Source: RGIG3009 sp964390295
GTDB lineage: Bacteria > Bacillota > Clostridia > Oscillospirales > Acutalibacteraceae
Direction: 5' to 3'
Assembly (NCBI GenBank): GCA_964390295.1
Contig: CAYMHR010000004.1
Coordinates: 1-64,000, forward strand
DNA: 64,000 bases
Shown here: positions 1-8,243 of the stretch, piece by piece
How the letters are laid out: each line of letters opens with the position of its first letter
Numbering within the stretch: the first letter of the stretch is position 1
Made by a program: the position numbers and the translations under genes
The notes under the pieces: generated by a model
What the model was told of the DNA's origin: nothing
Databases searched by the model: none
What the model saw: the letters and a program-made list of their open reading frames with translations, nothing else

Positions 1-258
1 GCTAACGGCCGCCGAGGGTGACCTTAGGGAAAGTGCAACAGAGATATACCGCCGTGCTTGTCACGGTAAGGGTGGAAAGGCGAGGTAAGAGCTCACCGGC
101 ACACAGGAGACTGTGTGGCCCTGCAAACCCTATCCGATGCAACGCCGACTGAAGCGATACGTTGACCCGACGTGCTTCGACGGGCGGCTTGAGCTGTCTG
201 GCAACAGGCAGTCGAGATAGATGACTGTCCACGACAGAACTCGGCTTACAGGCTCACT
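1..258 (+). ncRNA. rnpB: RNase P RNA, class A (3' portion)
   Basis: Catalytic RNA subunit of ribonuclease P, which trims the 5' leader from pre-tRNAs. The conserved block GAAAGTGCAACAGAGA lies at 29-44, GGTAAGAGCTCACCGG at 84-99, and the 3' half of the P4 core, ACAGAACTCGGCTTACAG, at 234-251. These are hallmarks of the ancestral class A fold. The 5' end lies before the window, so roughly the last two thirds of the RNA are present. A terminator follows directly. Confidence 0.95.
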
Positions 259-260
259 CA

Positions 261-290
261 GCGCGCATCTGCTTTAGCAGATGCGCGCTT
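261..290 (+). terminator. Terminator of rnpB
   Basis: A 13 bp GC-rich perfect hairpin (261-288, two-base loop) is followed by a short T-rich tail. It sits right after the RNase P RNA core. Confidence 0.85.
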
Positions 291-296
291 TCATTC

Positions 297-325
297 TTGA
301 CAAACGACACCGCGTTCGCTATAAT
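297..325 (+). promoter_or_regulatory. Full-consensus sigma-A promoter
   Basis: TTGACA at 297-302 and TATAAT at 320-325 are separated by exactly 17 bp, a complete match to the sigma-A consensus. The expected start near 332 lies within the ribosome binding site GAGGAGGG (331-338), so the leader before the ATG at 346 would be only about 14 bases. Confidence 0.85.
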
Positions 326-345
326 TAGGGGAGGAGGGATGCTCT

Positions 346-1779
346 ATGAAATCGATACGTATTGTTTCTACTTTCCTGGCGTTTCTGATTCTCCTTACGT
401 GTCTGAGCGGTTGTGGCAAAAACAAACAACCGGACGATTCCCAGGCATCGATTACTACGTCTACTACTGCCGACTCCACGTCGGCCTCTCCCGATACTTT
501 CGATGATCCCATCGCTTCCGCCGACAGCTCGACGGTTGATACCGCTTCTTCCAACGTCCCGTCTCCCGACTCGACCACGGTGGTTACGGACGCGGAAAAC
601 CATACGACGAAGAAGGGTGACGTTATGACGTCCCGCCCTGATACTAAGACGACTTCTACGGCAAAGCCGAAGCCGGCGACTACCACTACCAAGTCGGCGA
701 CTACTACCAAGCCTACCTCCGGTTCGAAGCCGTCGGACTCGACTTCTACAGTAAAGCCGGTATCGTTAAAAGCATTGTCATCGTCCGAGTATTACGGGTA
801 TCAGTACTTGAAAAAGCAGGGCGGATCGCTGGCGGCAGCGTATGAGCGCATTGCGGCAGGGTCTGCTGATTTACAGACGGAAATTACGCTGAAAGATGCG
901 GGTATCACGCTGTCTGAAAAAGAGCTAAAGTCGGTCATGCAATGCTATCACGCGGATTATCCACAGCATTTTTGGTACGCCGGCTCGTACACTTACATGC
1001 TGGATGGCTCCAAAACGGCGGTATCGGTTGAGCTGTCCTATACGATGAATGTGACACAGCAGCAAGCCGCCCAAAAGAAAGTGGATGCCGTTGTTAAAGA
1101 ACTGTTGGCGAAAGCCGCATACGGTCAGACGGTGTATGAACGCGAATTGATTTTGCACGACGCGTTGGCATCCCGCGTGACCTATATCGAAGCTACTCAT
1201 GCTCACGATTTGTACGGCGCTTTGGTGGAGGGCAAGGCGGTTTGTGAAGGCTACGCTCGCGCATTTCAATATTTGCTCTACCAAGCGGGTACGCAATGCC
1301 TGCTGGTGGAGGGCAGCAGTGTTCGCCCCGGTGGTAGCCGCGGCGAAGCGCATGCGTGGAACTTGGTGGAAATCAACGGCAAATACTACCACGTTGACGT
1401 GACATGGGATGACCAAACGGGCGCTGCAGTGCCGATTATGCACGCTTTCTTTAATCTGAACGATGCATTGATTCTTGAGGATCATACGATTAGCGCGGAT
1501 AACGCCTATCCGATCCCCACCTGTAGCTCGACCACTGAAAGCTACTTTGTCAAGGAGGGCACCGAGGTTAAGAGCTTTACGGTGGACAAAATTGCCGATT
1601 TGTTTATCAAGGGCAATGGCACGGCGACGATCTACGTTTCCAAAAACACGGTGAACGAGTTTGTTACCTGGTTCCAAAAGCAAAGCAATTTGTCGGCCAT
1701 CAGTACCAAAGCAAGCCTGAACGGAAAGTCGTTTGCTTTGCAATCCTGCGGCCATGAGATTATCATTATGACGGAATAG
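346..1779 (+). CDS. Transglutaminase-like lipoprotein
   Basis: A secreted, lipid-anchored protein of 477 residues. Residues 1-23 form a lipoprotein signal peptide ending in the lipobox LSGC (Cys23). Residues about 28-145 are a low-complexity Ser/Thr/Asp/Pro stretch, probably a spacer that lifts the domain away from the membrane or through the wall. The C-terminal part holds a transglutaminase/protease core: Cys300 in VCEGYARAF, His336 in EAHAWN and Asp351 in YYHVDVTWDD form the expected Cys-His-Asp triad. Family members act as transglutaminases, cysteine proteases or peptide hydrolases; the substrate cannot be read from sequence. GAGGAGGG at 331-338 sets the start at 346. It may share a transcript with the DegV gene 27 bases downstream. 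Confidence 0.85.
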   Translation: MKSIRIVSTFLAFLILLTCLSGCGKNKQPDDSQASITTSTTADSTSASPDTFDDPIASADSSTVDTASSNVPSPDSTTVVTDAENHTTKKGDVMTSRPDTKTTSTAKPKPATTTTKSATTTKPTSGSKPSDSTSTVKPVSLKALSSSEYYGYQYLKKQGGSLAAAYERIAAGSADLQTEITLKDAGITLSEKELKSVMQCYHADYPQHFWYAGSYTYMLDGSKTAVSVELSYTMNVTQQQAAQKKVDAVVKELLAKAAYGQTVYERELILHDALASRVTYIEATHAHDLYGALVEGKAVCEGYARAFQYLLYQAGTQCLLVEGSSVRPGGSRGEAHAWNLVEINGKYYHVDVTWDDQTGAAVPIMHAFFNLNDALILEDHTISADNAYPIPTCSSTTESYFVKEGTEVKSFTVDKIADLFIKGNGTATIYVSKNTVNEFVTWFQKQSNLSAISTKASLNGKSFALQSCGHEIIIMTE

Positions 1780-1806
1780 CCTTGGGGAAAATGGAGGAAT
1801 ATCAAA

Positions 1807-2661
1807 ATGAGCAAGAAGGTAGTTTTGTGCGCGGACAGCACCTGCGATCTCAGTCCGGAGCTGAAAGAGCGTTTCGGGGTCCATACGTACCCTTTTCACG
1901 TGTTGCTGGGCGAGAATACGTACAGTGACGGCGTGGATTTGGTGCCCGATGATATTTACCGCATTTATAACGAGCAGCATATTCTGCCAAAGACTGCGGC
2001 GATTAACATGGCAGAATATACGGACTTTTGCTCGCAATTTATCGACGATGAGCACGAGGTTGTGTATATTACGCTCGGATCCGGTTTGTCCACGTCGCAC
2101 AACAACTGCCGTTTAGCGGCGGAGGAGCTTCCGGGACTGTACGTGGTCGATAGTTGTAATCTGTCTACCGGCATGGGCTTGCTGGTGTTGGAAGCGGCAG
2201 AACGCATCGCCGCCGGAATGTCTGCCAAGCAGGTCGCAGAAGAGGTACAGGCATTGGCAAGCCACGTTGAGGCCAGCTTTGTGATCGATACGCTGGAATT
2301 TTTGTATAAAGGCGGCCGTTGCTCGGCTTTGGAAATGTTCGGTGCCAATTTGCTGAAGCTCAAAATTTGTATCGAGGTCGATAATACCTCCGGCAAAATG
2401 GACGTCGGCAAAAAATATCGCGGTTCGCTGGATAAGGCATTGCAACAGTACGTGTACGATCGCTTAAAGGATCGGGACGACGTTCGCACCGACCGCATTT
2501 TCATTACTCATTCCGGCATTTCCGAGGAACGTATCGAGCTGGTTCGCCAAGCGGTAGTGGAATGTCTGCCGTTCAGCGAGGTGCTGGTGACGCGTGCCGG
2601 TTGTACGATTTCCTCCCATTGCGGTCCCAATACACTCGGTATTCTGTTTATGACCAAATAA
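1807..2661 (+). CDS. DegV family fatty-acid-binding protein
   Basis: A 284-residue DegV protein. Members such as FakB bind a fatty acid and present it to a fatty acid kinase (FakA) for phospholipid synthesis, though many DegV paralogues have no assigned partner. The N-terminal signature VVLCADSTCDLSPEL with the SYSDG-like segment ENTYSDGVDL, the TLGSGLSTSHNN motif that contacts the carboxylate, and the LEFLYKGGRCS motif are all present. GGAGG lies just before ATG 1807. It follows the lipoprotein gene on the same strand and ends in a strong terminator. No FakA-like gene is in the window, so the kinase partner, if any, is elsewhere. Confidence 0.9.
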   Translation: MSKKVVLCADSTCDLSPELKERFGVHTYPFHVLLGENTYSDGVDLVPDDIYRIYNEQHILPKTAAINMAEYTDFCSQFIDDEHEVVYITLGSGLSTSHNNCRLAAEELPGLYVVDSCNLSTGMGLLVLEAAERIAAGMSAKQVAEEVQALASHVEASFVIDTLEFLYKGGRCSALEMFGANLLKLKICIEVDNTSGKMDVGKKYRGSLDKALQQYVYDRLKDRDDVRTDRIFITHSGISEERIELVRQAVVECLPFSEVLVTRAGCTISSHCGPNTLGILFMTK

Positions 2662-2678
2662 TTTTATCAAAGCCAAAC

Positions 2679-2706
2679 GCCTCCACGCAACGTGGAGGCG
2701 TTTTTC
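2679..2706 (+). terminator. Terminator after degV-like gene
   Basis: A perfect 10 bp stem (2679-2688 with 2691-2700) is followed by five T. It may also act from the other side on the convergent AlaX gene. Confidence 0.9.
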
Positions 2707-2739
2707 GTTCAATCGTTTTTCAATGGAAAAATCATCGGA

Positions 2740-3900
2740 TTATGTGTCCGGTGCGGCAGCGTTCTTAAACCAAGCCTGAATGGTGGGCAGTGAAGCCGTG
2801 TACGTGCCGGAGGCAAACGGTGGTCGGCCACCGCCCTTTCCTTGCAGGGCACCGTTGGCAGAGCGGACGATTTTCGCAAACGAATCGTTGTCACAGTATA
2901 GTGTATAGCGCCCCGTTTCGGCGTGGATAACGACGCAGGCACCGTCAAATCGTGCGGCAACGCTTCGAGCCAAATGCCGTGCGGCATCGCCGGGTAAGGC
3001 ACTGATCACGACGGGAATACCGACTGACGGCGACTGTGCGGCGGCCAATTCTTCAGCCACAGCGAGCAACAGTTGATCGTAACGGTACTGCGTGGTGCCT
3101 ACCGCTTGAAGATGAGCGTCGAAGGCGGCAATGCCCTTTTCCTGTACCGTGGAGAGCGCTTCGGTGACGTGTGCGGTCAACGCTTGCTTTTCCTGATAAT
3201 CACACACGGCGGTCATGCCGCATACAAGCTGTAATCGAATGCCGCCCTTGTAATGCTTGTGGTTAATAATTTTCAGCATACCGATCTCGCCGGTGCTGTG
3301 AACGTGTGGTGCACAGCACGCGCAAACGTCGATGCCATCCACCTCAACGATGCGTATAGCACCGTCAATTTCTTTTTTACTGCGATAAGAAAGCGCACGT
3401 AACGTTTCCGGATCGGGATAATACGCGGTGATGGCGCGGTTCTGGCAGATAACGTCGTTGGCTGCCAGCTCCAGTTCGTCCAACTGCTCGCGGGACAGCA
3501 CGCCGTCGTAATCAATGGTGACAAGCTCGTTGCCCAAATGGAATCCGACGTTGTGGAAACCGTAGCGTGTAGTGACGATGCCGGATAGTACGTGCTCTCC
3601 GGAGTGATGCTGCATACGGTACCGACGAAGCCGCCAATCAATGCGCCCGTGCACGGCGGTTCCGACCTCCAACGGCTGGGTGGTAAGATGACGGATTTCT
3701 CCGTTCTGTTCCACGGTGTGGTGCACCGTTACCGCGTTAAGTGCGCCGCTGTCGCCGCGCTGGCCACCGCCCTCCGGCGCAAAGGCCGTTTGATCCAGTA
3801 CGACGGCAAAGCCGTCTGTCAGCGGATAGCAAGCAGTGACTGTGGCGGTAAATTCCGCAAGATAGTTGTTTTCGTCAAACAAACGACACGTTATGCTCAT
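2740..3900 (-). CDS. alaX: Alanyl-tRNA editing protein AlaX-L
   Basis: A free-standing editing enzyme that hydrolyses mischarged Ser- or Gly-tRNA(Ala). It resembles the editing and C-terminal parts of AlaRS without the aminoacylation domain. The zinc-site motifs are visible: HHSGEH with His99 and His103, and CCAPH with Cys195 and His199. The N-terminal FAPEGGGQRGD loop is typical of the family. The C-terminal segment around NGALQGKGGGRPPFASGT is a DHHA1-type domain, making this the long AlaX-L form (386 residues). AAAGGAGC precedes the ATG. The gene follows putP on the same strand but sits behind putP's terminator with no visible promoter in the short gap, so its expression may rely on read-through. 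Confidence 0.92.
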   Translation of the reverse strand: MSITCRLFDENNYLAEFTATVTACYPLTDGFAVVLDQTAFAPEGGGQRGDSGALNAVTVHHTVEQNGEIRHLTTQPLEVGTAVHGRIDWRLRRYRMQHHSGEHVLSGIVTTRYGFHNVGFHLGNELVTIDYDGVLSREQLDELELAANDVICQNRAITAYYPDPETLRALSYRSKKEIDGAIRIVEVDGIDVCACCAPHVHSTGEIGMLKIINHKHYKGGIRLQLVCGMTAVCDYQEKQALTAHVTEALSTVQEKGIAAFDAHLQAVGTTQYRYDQLLLAVAEELAAAQSPSVGIPVVISALPGDAARHLARSVAARFDGACVVIHAETGRYTLYCDNDSFAKIVRSANGALQGKGGGRPPFASGTYTASLPTIQAWFKNAAAPDT

Positions 3901-3932
3901 ACGACGTGCTCCTTTTGCAAAACAATACAGAA

Positions 3933-3966
3933 ACGCCGCTTCTTACCGAACGATAAGAAGCGGCGT
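3933..3966 (-). terminator. Terminator after putP
   Basis: A 13 to 14 bp inverted repeat (3933-3946 with 3953-3966) lies just beyond the putP stop; on the minus strand it is followed by TTTCTGT. It is strong in stem and modest in T-tract, so partial read-through into alaX is possible. Confidence 0.75.
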
Positions 3967-3973
3967 AGGATGG

Positions 3974-5557
3974 TTAAATGGCTTCTTCGACTTGATTGTG
4001 ACGTACCGCTTCAAAATCTTCCTGAATTTCTTTGGAAGGTGCTTTGGTCAGCAGGGAAACGACCACTGCGCACAGAATGGAGAACAGGAAGGCAGGAAGC
4101 AGCTCGTAGATGGCGAAGATGCCGCCCAATTGGCTGATTACCAGCTTCCACAGGAATACCATACCGGCACCGCTGATCATACCGGCGATGGCGCCGGGCT
4201 TGTTAATGCGCTTCCAGAACAGCGAGAGCAATACCAGCGGGCCGAAGGTGGCACCGAAGCCTGCCCACGCAAAGGATACGATCTCGAAGATGACGCTGTT
4301 CTCATCCAAAGCAATGAGAATACCGATCAGCGTTAGTGACAGCAGGGTGATGCGAGTGATGGTCATGACCTGCTTGTCAGAAGCGTTTTTCTTGCAGATT
4401 CCCTGGAAAATATTCTTGGAAAATGCCGATGCGGCAATCAGCAAATACGAATCCGAGGAGCTGATGGTAGCCGCCAAAATACCAGCCATCACAAAGCCGG
4501 CAAAGATGGGTACCAGTGAATTGGTAGCCAGTGTGATGAAGATGTTTTCGGCATCGGATTTCGTCAGGTGCGCGGTCGGGAATACCTGGCGCCCGGCGAT
4601 GCCGATAAACACGGCGACGGTCAGCGAAATGACAACCCAAACCATCGCAATGCGGCGCGAGCGCTTCAGCTCGCTTTCCTTCCGGATGGCCATAAAGCGC
4701 AAGAGTACCTGCGGCATACCGAAGTAACCGAGACCCCATGCCAGCATGGAGAAGACCGATAGGAGGCTGTACTCCCCGGCGGCGCCGAACAAAGGGGTCC
4801 CGTTTTCCACTACCTGCGTAGCGACACCACCGACGTCGGTGGTGGTCGGCGTGGCGATGCCGAAGAATTCCAGGAAGCCGGGAATATCACGCGCATTATC
4901 CAGCACGGCACTCAAGCCGCCCGCCTTCACAACACTGATGATTACGATGACAGCCAAGGCAACGATCATGACGATCGATTGCATGAAATCGGAGGCGCTT
5001 TCCGCCAGAAAGCCACCGAGAATGGTGTAAACCAGCACAAAGACGGCGCCGACCAGCAGCATCAGCCGATAGTCCAGCCCAAACAGGGTGGAAAACAGCT
5101 TGCCGCAGGTGACGAAGCAACTGGCGGCGTACACGGTGAAGAACACCAGAATGAAAGCGGCCGAGATAAAGAGGATGGTCTTCTTCTTTTCGCGGAAGCG
5201 ATTGGAGAAAAATTCCGGCAACGTGATGGAGTTGTTGGCGCGAATACTGTACCGGCGCAGACGCTTGGAAACGATGAGCCAGTTCAGGTAGGTGCCGACC
5301 GCCAGACCGATGGCGGTCCAGGCGGCACCGGCTAAGCCGCACCAGTATGCCACGCCGGGCAATCCCATCAGGAGCCAGCCGCTCATATCCGAGGCTTCGG
5401 CGCTCATGGCGGTGACCCAGGGGCCCAGCGAACGACCACCTAAAAAGTATTCTTCCGAGCTTTTGTTGGCGCGCTTGGCATACAGCACGCCGATGACGAT
5501 CACGGATGCCATGTAAAGAACCATGGCGATCAGAATCTGTATGGTGTCCCAGGACAT
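3974..5557 (-). CDS. putP: Sodium/proline symporter PutP
   Basis: A 527-residue member of the sodium:solute symporter (SSS, LeuT-fold) family that imports proline with Na+. The N-terminal region carries the family signature SSEEYFLGGRSLGPWVTAMSAEASDMSGWLL, split across helices 1-2, including the Ser/Ala residues of the Na+ and proline sites known in E. coli PutP. About 13 hydrophobic helices are spread over the whole chain, with a charged C-terminal tail. GGAGGG precedes the ATG. Proline import can serve osmoprotection or Stickland-type metabolism; no proline catabolic gene is adjacent, so the role is not decided here. The gene is divergent from an NSS transporter. Confidence 0.92.
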   Translation of the reverse strand: MSWDTIQILIAMVLYMASVIVIGVLYAKRANKSSEEYFLGGRSLGPWVTAMSAEASDMSGWLLMGLPGVAYWCGLAGAAWTAIGLAVGTYLNWLIVSKRLRRYSIRANNSITLPEFFSNRFREKKKTILFISAAFILVFFTVYAASCFVTCGKLFSTLFGLDYRLMLLVGAVFVLVYTILGGFLAESASDFMQSIVMIVALAVIVIISVVKAGGLSAVLDNARDIPGFLEFFGIATPTTTDVGGVATQVVENGTPLFGAAGEYSLLSVFSMLAWGLGYFGMPQVLLRFMAIRKESELKRSRRIAMVWVVISLTVAVFIGIAGRQVFPTAHLTKSDAENIFITLATNSLVPIFAGFVMAGILAATISSSDSYLLIAASAFSKNIFQGICKKNASDKQVMTITRITLLSLTLIGILIALDENSVIFEIVSFAWAGFGATFGPLVLLSLFWKRINKPGAIAGMISGAGMVFLWKLVISQLGGIFAIYELLPAFLFSILCAVVVSLLTKAPSKEIQEDFEAVRHNQVEEAI

Positions 5558-5587
5558 AATAACCCTCCTAAAAGTTATATAAGTACT

Positions 5588-5616
5588 AGTTTAACAGAAA
5601 TAGAAGGATTTGGCAA
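5588..5616 (-). promoter_or_regulatory. Sigma-A-type promoter of putP
   Basis: On the minus strand TTGCCA (5611-5616) and TAAACT (5588-5593) are 17 bp apart, about 30 bases before the putP start codon. Confidence 0.6.
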
Positions 5617-5674
5617 CGAAAACTTGAAAAAAGAGGTAAAATTTATGGTGTAAGCCGGTGACGAAACAAAATAT

Positions 5675-5703
5675 TTGACGAACTGTGGCAGGTTTGCTAT
5701 AAT
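5675..5703 (+). promoter_or_regulatory. Sigma-A promoter of the NSS transporter
   Basis: TTGACG (5675-5680) and TATAAT (5698-5703) are 17 bp apart. This rules out upstream in-frame start codons and favours ATG 5735. Confidence 0.8.
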
Positions 5704-5734
5704 GGTGGAAATTACTAGAGGACAGGTGACGTTG

Positions 5735-7132
5735 ATGAGCAGAGAACGTTTGGGGAGCCGACTGGGCTTTATTTTGTTGAGTGCCGGTTGCGCGATCGGC
5801 GTAGGAAACGTGTGGAAGTTTCCGTGGATGACGGGGCAGTACGGTGGCGGTGCCTTTGTACTGCTGTATTTGATTTTTTTGGTGATTTTCGGTTTGCCGG
5901 TCATGGTGATGGAGTTTTCGCTTGGTCGCGCCAGTCAGGCCAGCCCGGTGAAGCTGTATCAAAAGCTGGAAAAGCCGGGGCAAAAGTGGCACTGGCACGG
6001 CTATGCGGCTTTGGTTGCGAACTTTCTTCTGATGATGTTCTACACCTCCGTTACCGGCTGGATTTTACGGTATTTCGTCGGCTTTGTGGGTGGAGAAATG
6101 ACCGGCTTAACCGATGAGCAGTCCGGTCAGCTTTTCGGCAACATGATGGGCAATCCCACCGTGATGGTCGGCTACATGGCGATCGTCGTGGTGCTCGGTT
6201 TCCTGATTTTGTCGTTTGGTCTGCAAAAGGGCGTCGAGCGTGTTACGAAAGTCATGATGATCGCTTTGCTTTTGTTGATGATCGTGCTGGCGGTGAACAG
6301 CTTTACGCTGTCCGGTGCCGCAGAAGGCTTGACCTTTTATTTGAAGCCCGATCTTTCCAAAATCAACGGCAACGTGATTGTGGCGGCCATGAATCAGGCG
6401 TTTTTCACCTTGAGCTTGGGCATCGGCTCCATGGCGATTTTCGGAAGCTACATTGGCAAAGAGCGATCCTTGCTGGGCGAATCGATCAACATCCTGGTGC
6501 TGGATACCTTTGTGGCGATCGTTGCCGGGCTAATCATTTTCCCGGCGTGCTTTACCTTCGACGTGCCGGCATCGTCCGGTCCCAGCCTCCTGTTTGAGTC
6601 GATGGCACGGGTATTTAACAATATGTCCGGCGGCCGCTGGTGGGGATCGCTGTTTTTCCTGTTCATGTTCTTTGCCGCGATGTCCACCATCATCGCCGTG
6701 TTCGAAAACATTCTGGCCTGTGTGCGCGAGCTGACCGGCTGGAGCCGCGTGAAAACGTGCGTTGTGTGTGGTGCGGCATTGCTGGTTTTGTCGGTTCCCT
6801 GCGCACTTGGCTATAATGTGTGGTCGGGCTTTGTTCCTTTCGCGTCCGGCTCCGCCGTTCTCGATTTGGAGGATTTTTTGGTCAGCTATTGTGTCCTGCC
6901 GCTGGGTGCTTTGTGCTACGTTTTGTTCTGCGTTTGCAAAAAAGGCTGGGGCTTCGACAACTTCATGGAAGAAGCCAATGCCGGCAAGGGGATCAAGCTC
7001 AAGCGGTGGATGCGTCCTTATTTGACGTACGTGTTGCCGCTCATTATCGTGGTGCTGTTTGCCATCGGTATTTTGACGTTCCCCTTCGCGGATGATTTTA
7101 CCGTGTGGAACTGGCTTTGCGGCTTGTTCTGA
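5735..7132 (+). CDS. NSS-family sodium-dependent transporter
   Basis: A 465-residue integral membrane protein of the neurotransmitter:sodium symporter (SLC6/LeuT) family, which takes up amino acids or related amines with Na+. Helix 1 carries the diagnostic GFILLSAGCAIGVGNVWKFPW, unwound at GVGN in family structures, followed by GGAFVLLY in helix 2 and a conserved FTLSLGIGSM segment in helix 6. About 11 to 12 hydrophobic helices fit bacterial members. The frame is open upstream to 5675, but that lies within the -35 box; AGAGGACAGGTGA before ATG 5735 and the family start MSRERLGSR decide the start. The substrate is not predictable by eye; Trp/Tyr carriers belong to the same family. Confidence 0.92.
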   Translation: MSRERLGSRLGFILLSAGCAIGVGNVWKFPWMTGQYGGGAFVLLYLIFLVIFGLPVMVMEFSLGRASQASPVKLYQKLEKPGQKWHWHGYAALVANFLLMMFYTSVTGWILRYFVGFVGGEMTGLTDEQSGQLFGNMMGNPTVMVGYMAIVVVLGFLILSFGLQKGVERVTKVMMIALLLLMIVLAVNSFTLSGAAEGLTFYLKPDLSKINGNVIVAAMNQAFFTLSLGIGSMAIFGSYIGKERSLLGESINILVLDTFVAIVAGLIIFPACFTFDVPASSGPSLLFESMARVFNNMSGGRWWGSLFFLFMFFAAMSTIIAVFENILACVRELTGWSRVKTCVVCGAALLVLSVPCALGYNVWSGFVPFASGSAVLDLEDFLVSYCVLPLGALCYVLFCVCKKGWGFDNFMEEANAGKGIKLKRWMRPYLTYVLPLIIVVLFAIGILTFPFADDFTVWNWLCGLF

Positions 7133-7149
7133 TAATCAAACGATAGAAT

Positions 7150-7179
7150 ACGGGTCGGACGATTTGTCCGGCCCGTTTC
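7150..7179 (+). terminator. Terminator of the NSS transporter gene
   Basis: An 11 bp inverted repeat (7150-7160 with 7166-7176, one mismatch region) is followed by TTT, 17 bases after the stop codon. Confidence 0.7.
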
Positions 7180-7225
7180 GTATGTTTTGCGCGCAACTGC
7201 TTATGCTATCCGGGGAGGGAAGCGT

Positions 7226-8206
7226 ATGTGTACGGCTATGGCTTACCGCGGACGGCATTTTTTCTTTGGACGGACGATGGATTACGAGCGCTCTTATGGC
7301 GAATCGGTGGTGATTACGCCTCGGAATTTCTCTTTGGGGTTTTATCGGGTACCATCCGAAAAGCCGACGTATGCGTTGATCGGCATGGCGCACGTAGAAA
7401 ATAAAATCCCGTTGTATTATGATGCGGTGAATGAGTGCGGATTGGGCATGGCCGGATTGCGATTTGCCGGAAATGCCGTATACCATGCGCCGCAGGTGGA
7501 CAAGGAAAGCATCGCCTCCTTTGAAATGATTCCCCGAATTTTGCGCCGATGCGCTACCGTGGCCGATGCCAGACGGTTATTAAAGCGCGTGCTGATCACC
7601 GACGCCGCGTTTTGTGATGCTCTGCCGCCGTCGCCGCTGCACTGGTTGATCGCTGACCGTCGGGAAGCGATTGTGGTCGAGCAGCAAAGCGACGGCTTGC
7701 ATATTCACGATAATCCAGTGGGGGTGCTGACGAACAATCCGCCGTTTACCGAACAGCAATTTCGCCTGCGGGATTACGTCGGGCTTTCGCCGCGCGACCC
7801 GATCAATACGTTTTCCGACGAGATTGAATTGCCGTTGTACAGCCGCGGTATGGGAGCGTTGGGCTTGCCGGGAGATTGGTCCTCGGTATCCCGGTTCGTT
7901 CGTGCCTCTTTTGTGAAGCTGAATTCCGCCTTGCCGGAATCCATAGAGGACGTTACTCAATGCTTCCACGTCCTCGGCTCCGTGGAGCAGGTGTGCGGAT
8001 GTTGCGCGGTGGGGGAGAACTACGAAATGACAGTATATACCGCCTGCTGTGATGCCGATACCGGGACGTATTATTATACCACCTATGGCAATCACCGGAT
8101 TACCGCCGTAGACCTGCACGGTGAAGACTTGCAAGGCGACAAGCTCGTTGTGTATCCGCTGACCGACGGCGAACAAATACGGTATCTTAATCGCAACGGA
8201 TCGTAA
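7226..8206 (+). CDS. Choloylglycine hydrolase / penicillin V acylase family protein
   Basis: A 326-residue N-terminal nucleophile hydrolase. After removal of Met1, Cys2 becomes the catalytic nucleophile (MCTAM start). The supporting residues of bile salt hydrolases are in place: Arg16 and Asp19 in FGRTMDYE, Asn69 in the NECGLGMAGLRF motif, Asn170/Asn171 in NPVGVLTNNP, and Arg226 in SRFVRASF. Such enzymes deconjugate glycine- or taurine-linked bile acids, or cleave penicillin V or N-acyl homoserine lactones; by eye the TPRN segment and overall layout lean to the bile salt hydrolase group, but substrate needs phylogeny or assay. No signal peptide is present, so it acts in the cytoplasm. GGGGAGGG at 7212-7219 fixes the start, which the catalytic Cys also requires. 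Confidence 0.88.
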   Translation: MCTAMAYRGRHFFFGRTMDYERSYGESVVITPRNFSLGFYRVPSEKPTYALIGMAHVENKIPLYYDAVNECGLGMAGLRFAGNAVYHAPQVDKESIASFEMIPRILRRCATVADARRLLKRVLITDAAFCDALPPSPLHWLIADRREAIVVEQQSDGLHIHDNPVGVLTNNPPFTEQQFRLRDYVGLSPRDPINTFSDEIELPLYSRGMGALGLPGDWSSVSRFVRASFVKLNSALPESIEDVTQCFHVLGSVEQVCGCCAVGENYEMTVYTACCDADTGTYYYTTYGNHRITAVDLHGEDLQGDKLVVYPLTDGEQIRYLNRNGS

Positions 8207-8213
8207 AAAAGCA

Positions 8214-8243
8214 GCAGACGTCGTTTGGACGTCTGCCGCTTTT
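8214..8243. terminator. Bidirectional terminator between convergent genes
   Basis: A perfect 9 bp stem (8214-8222 with 8228-8236) is flanked by an A run on the left and CGCTTTTT on the right. It serves both the hydrolase gene and the convergent aldo/keto reductase. Confidence 0.85.
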
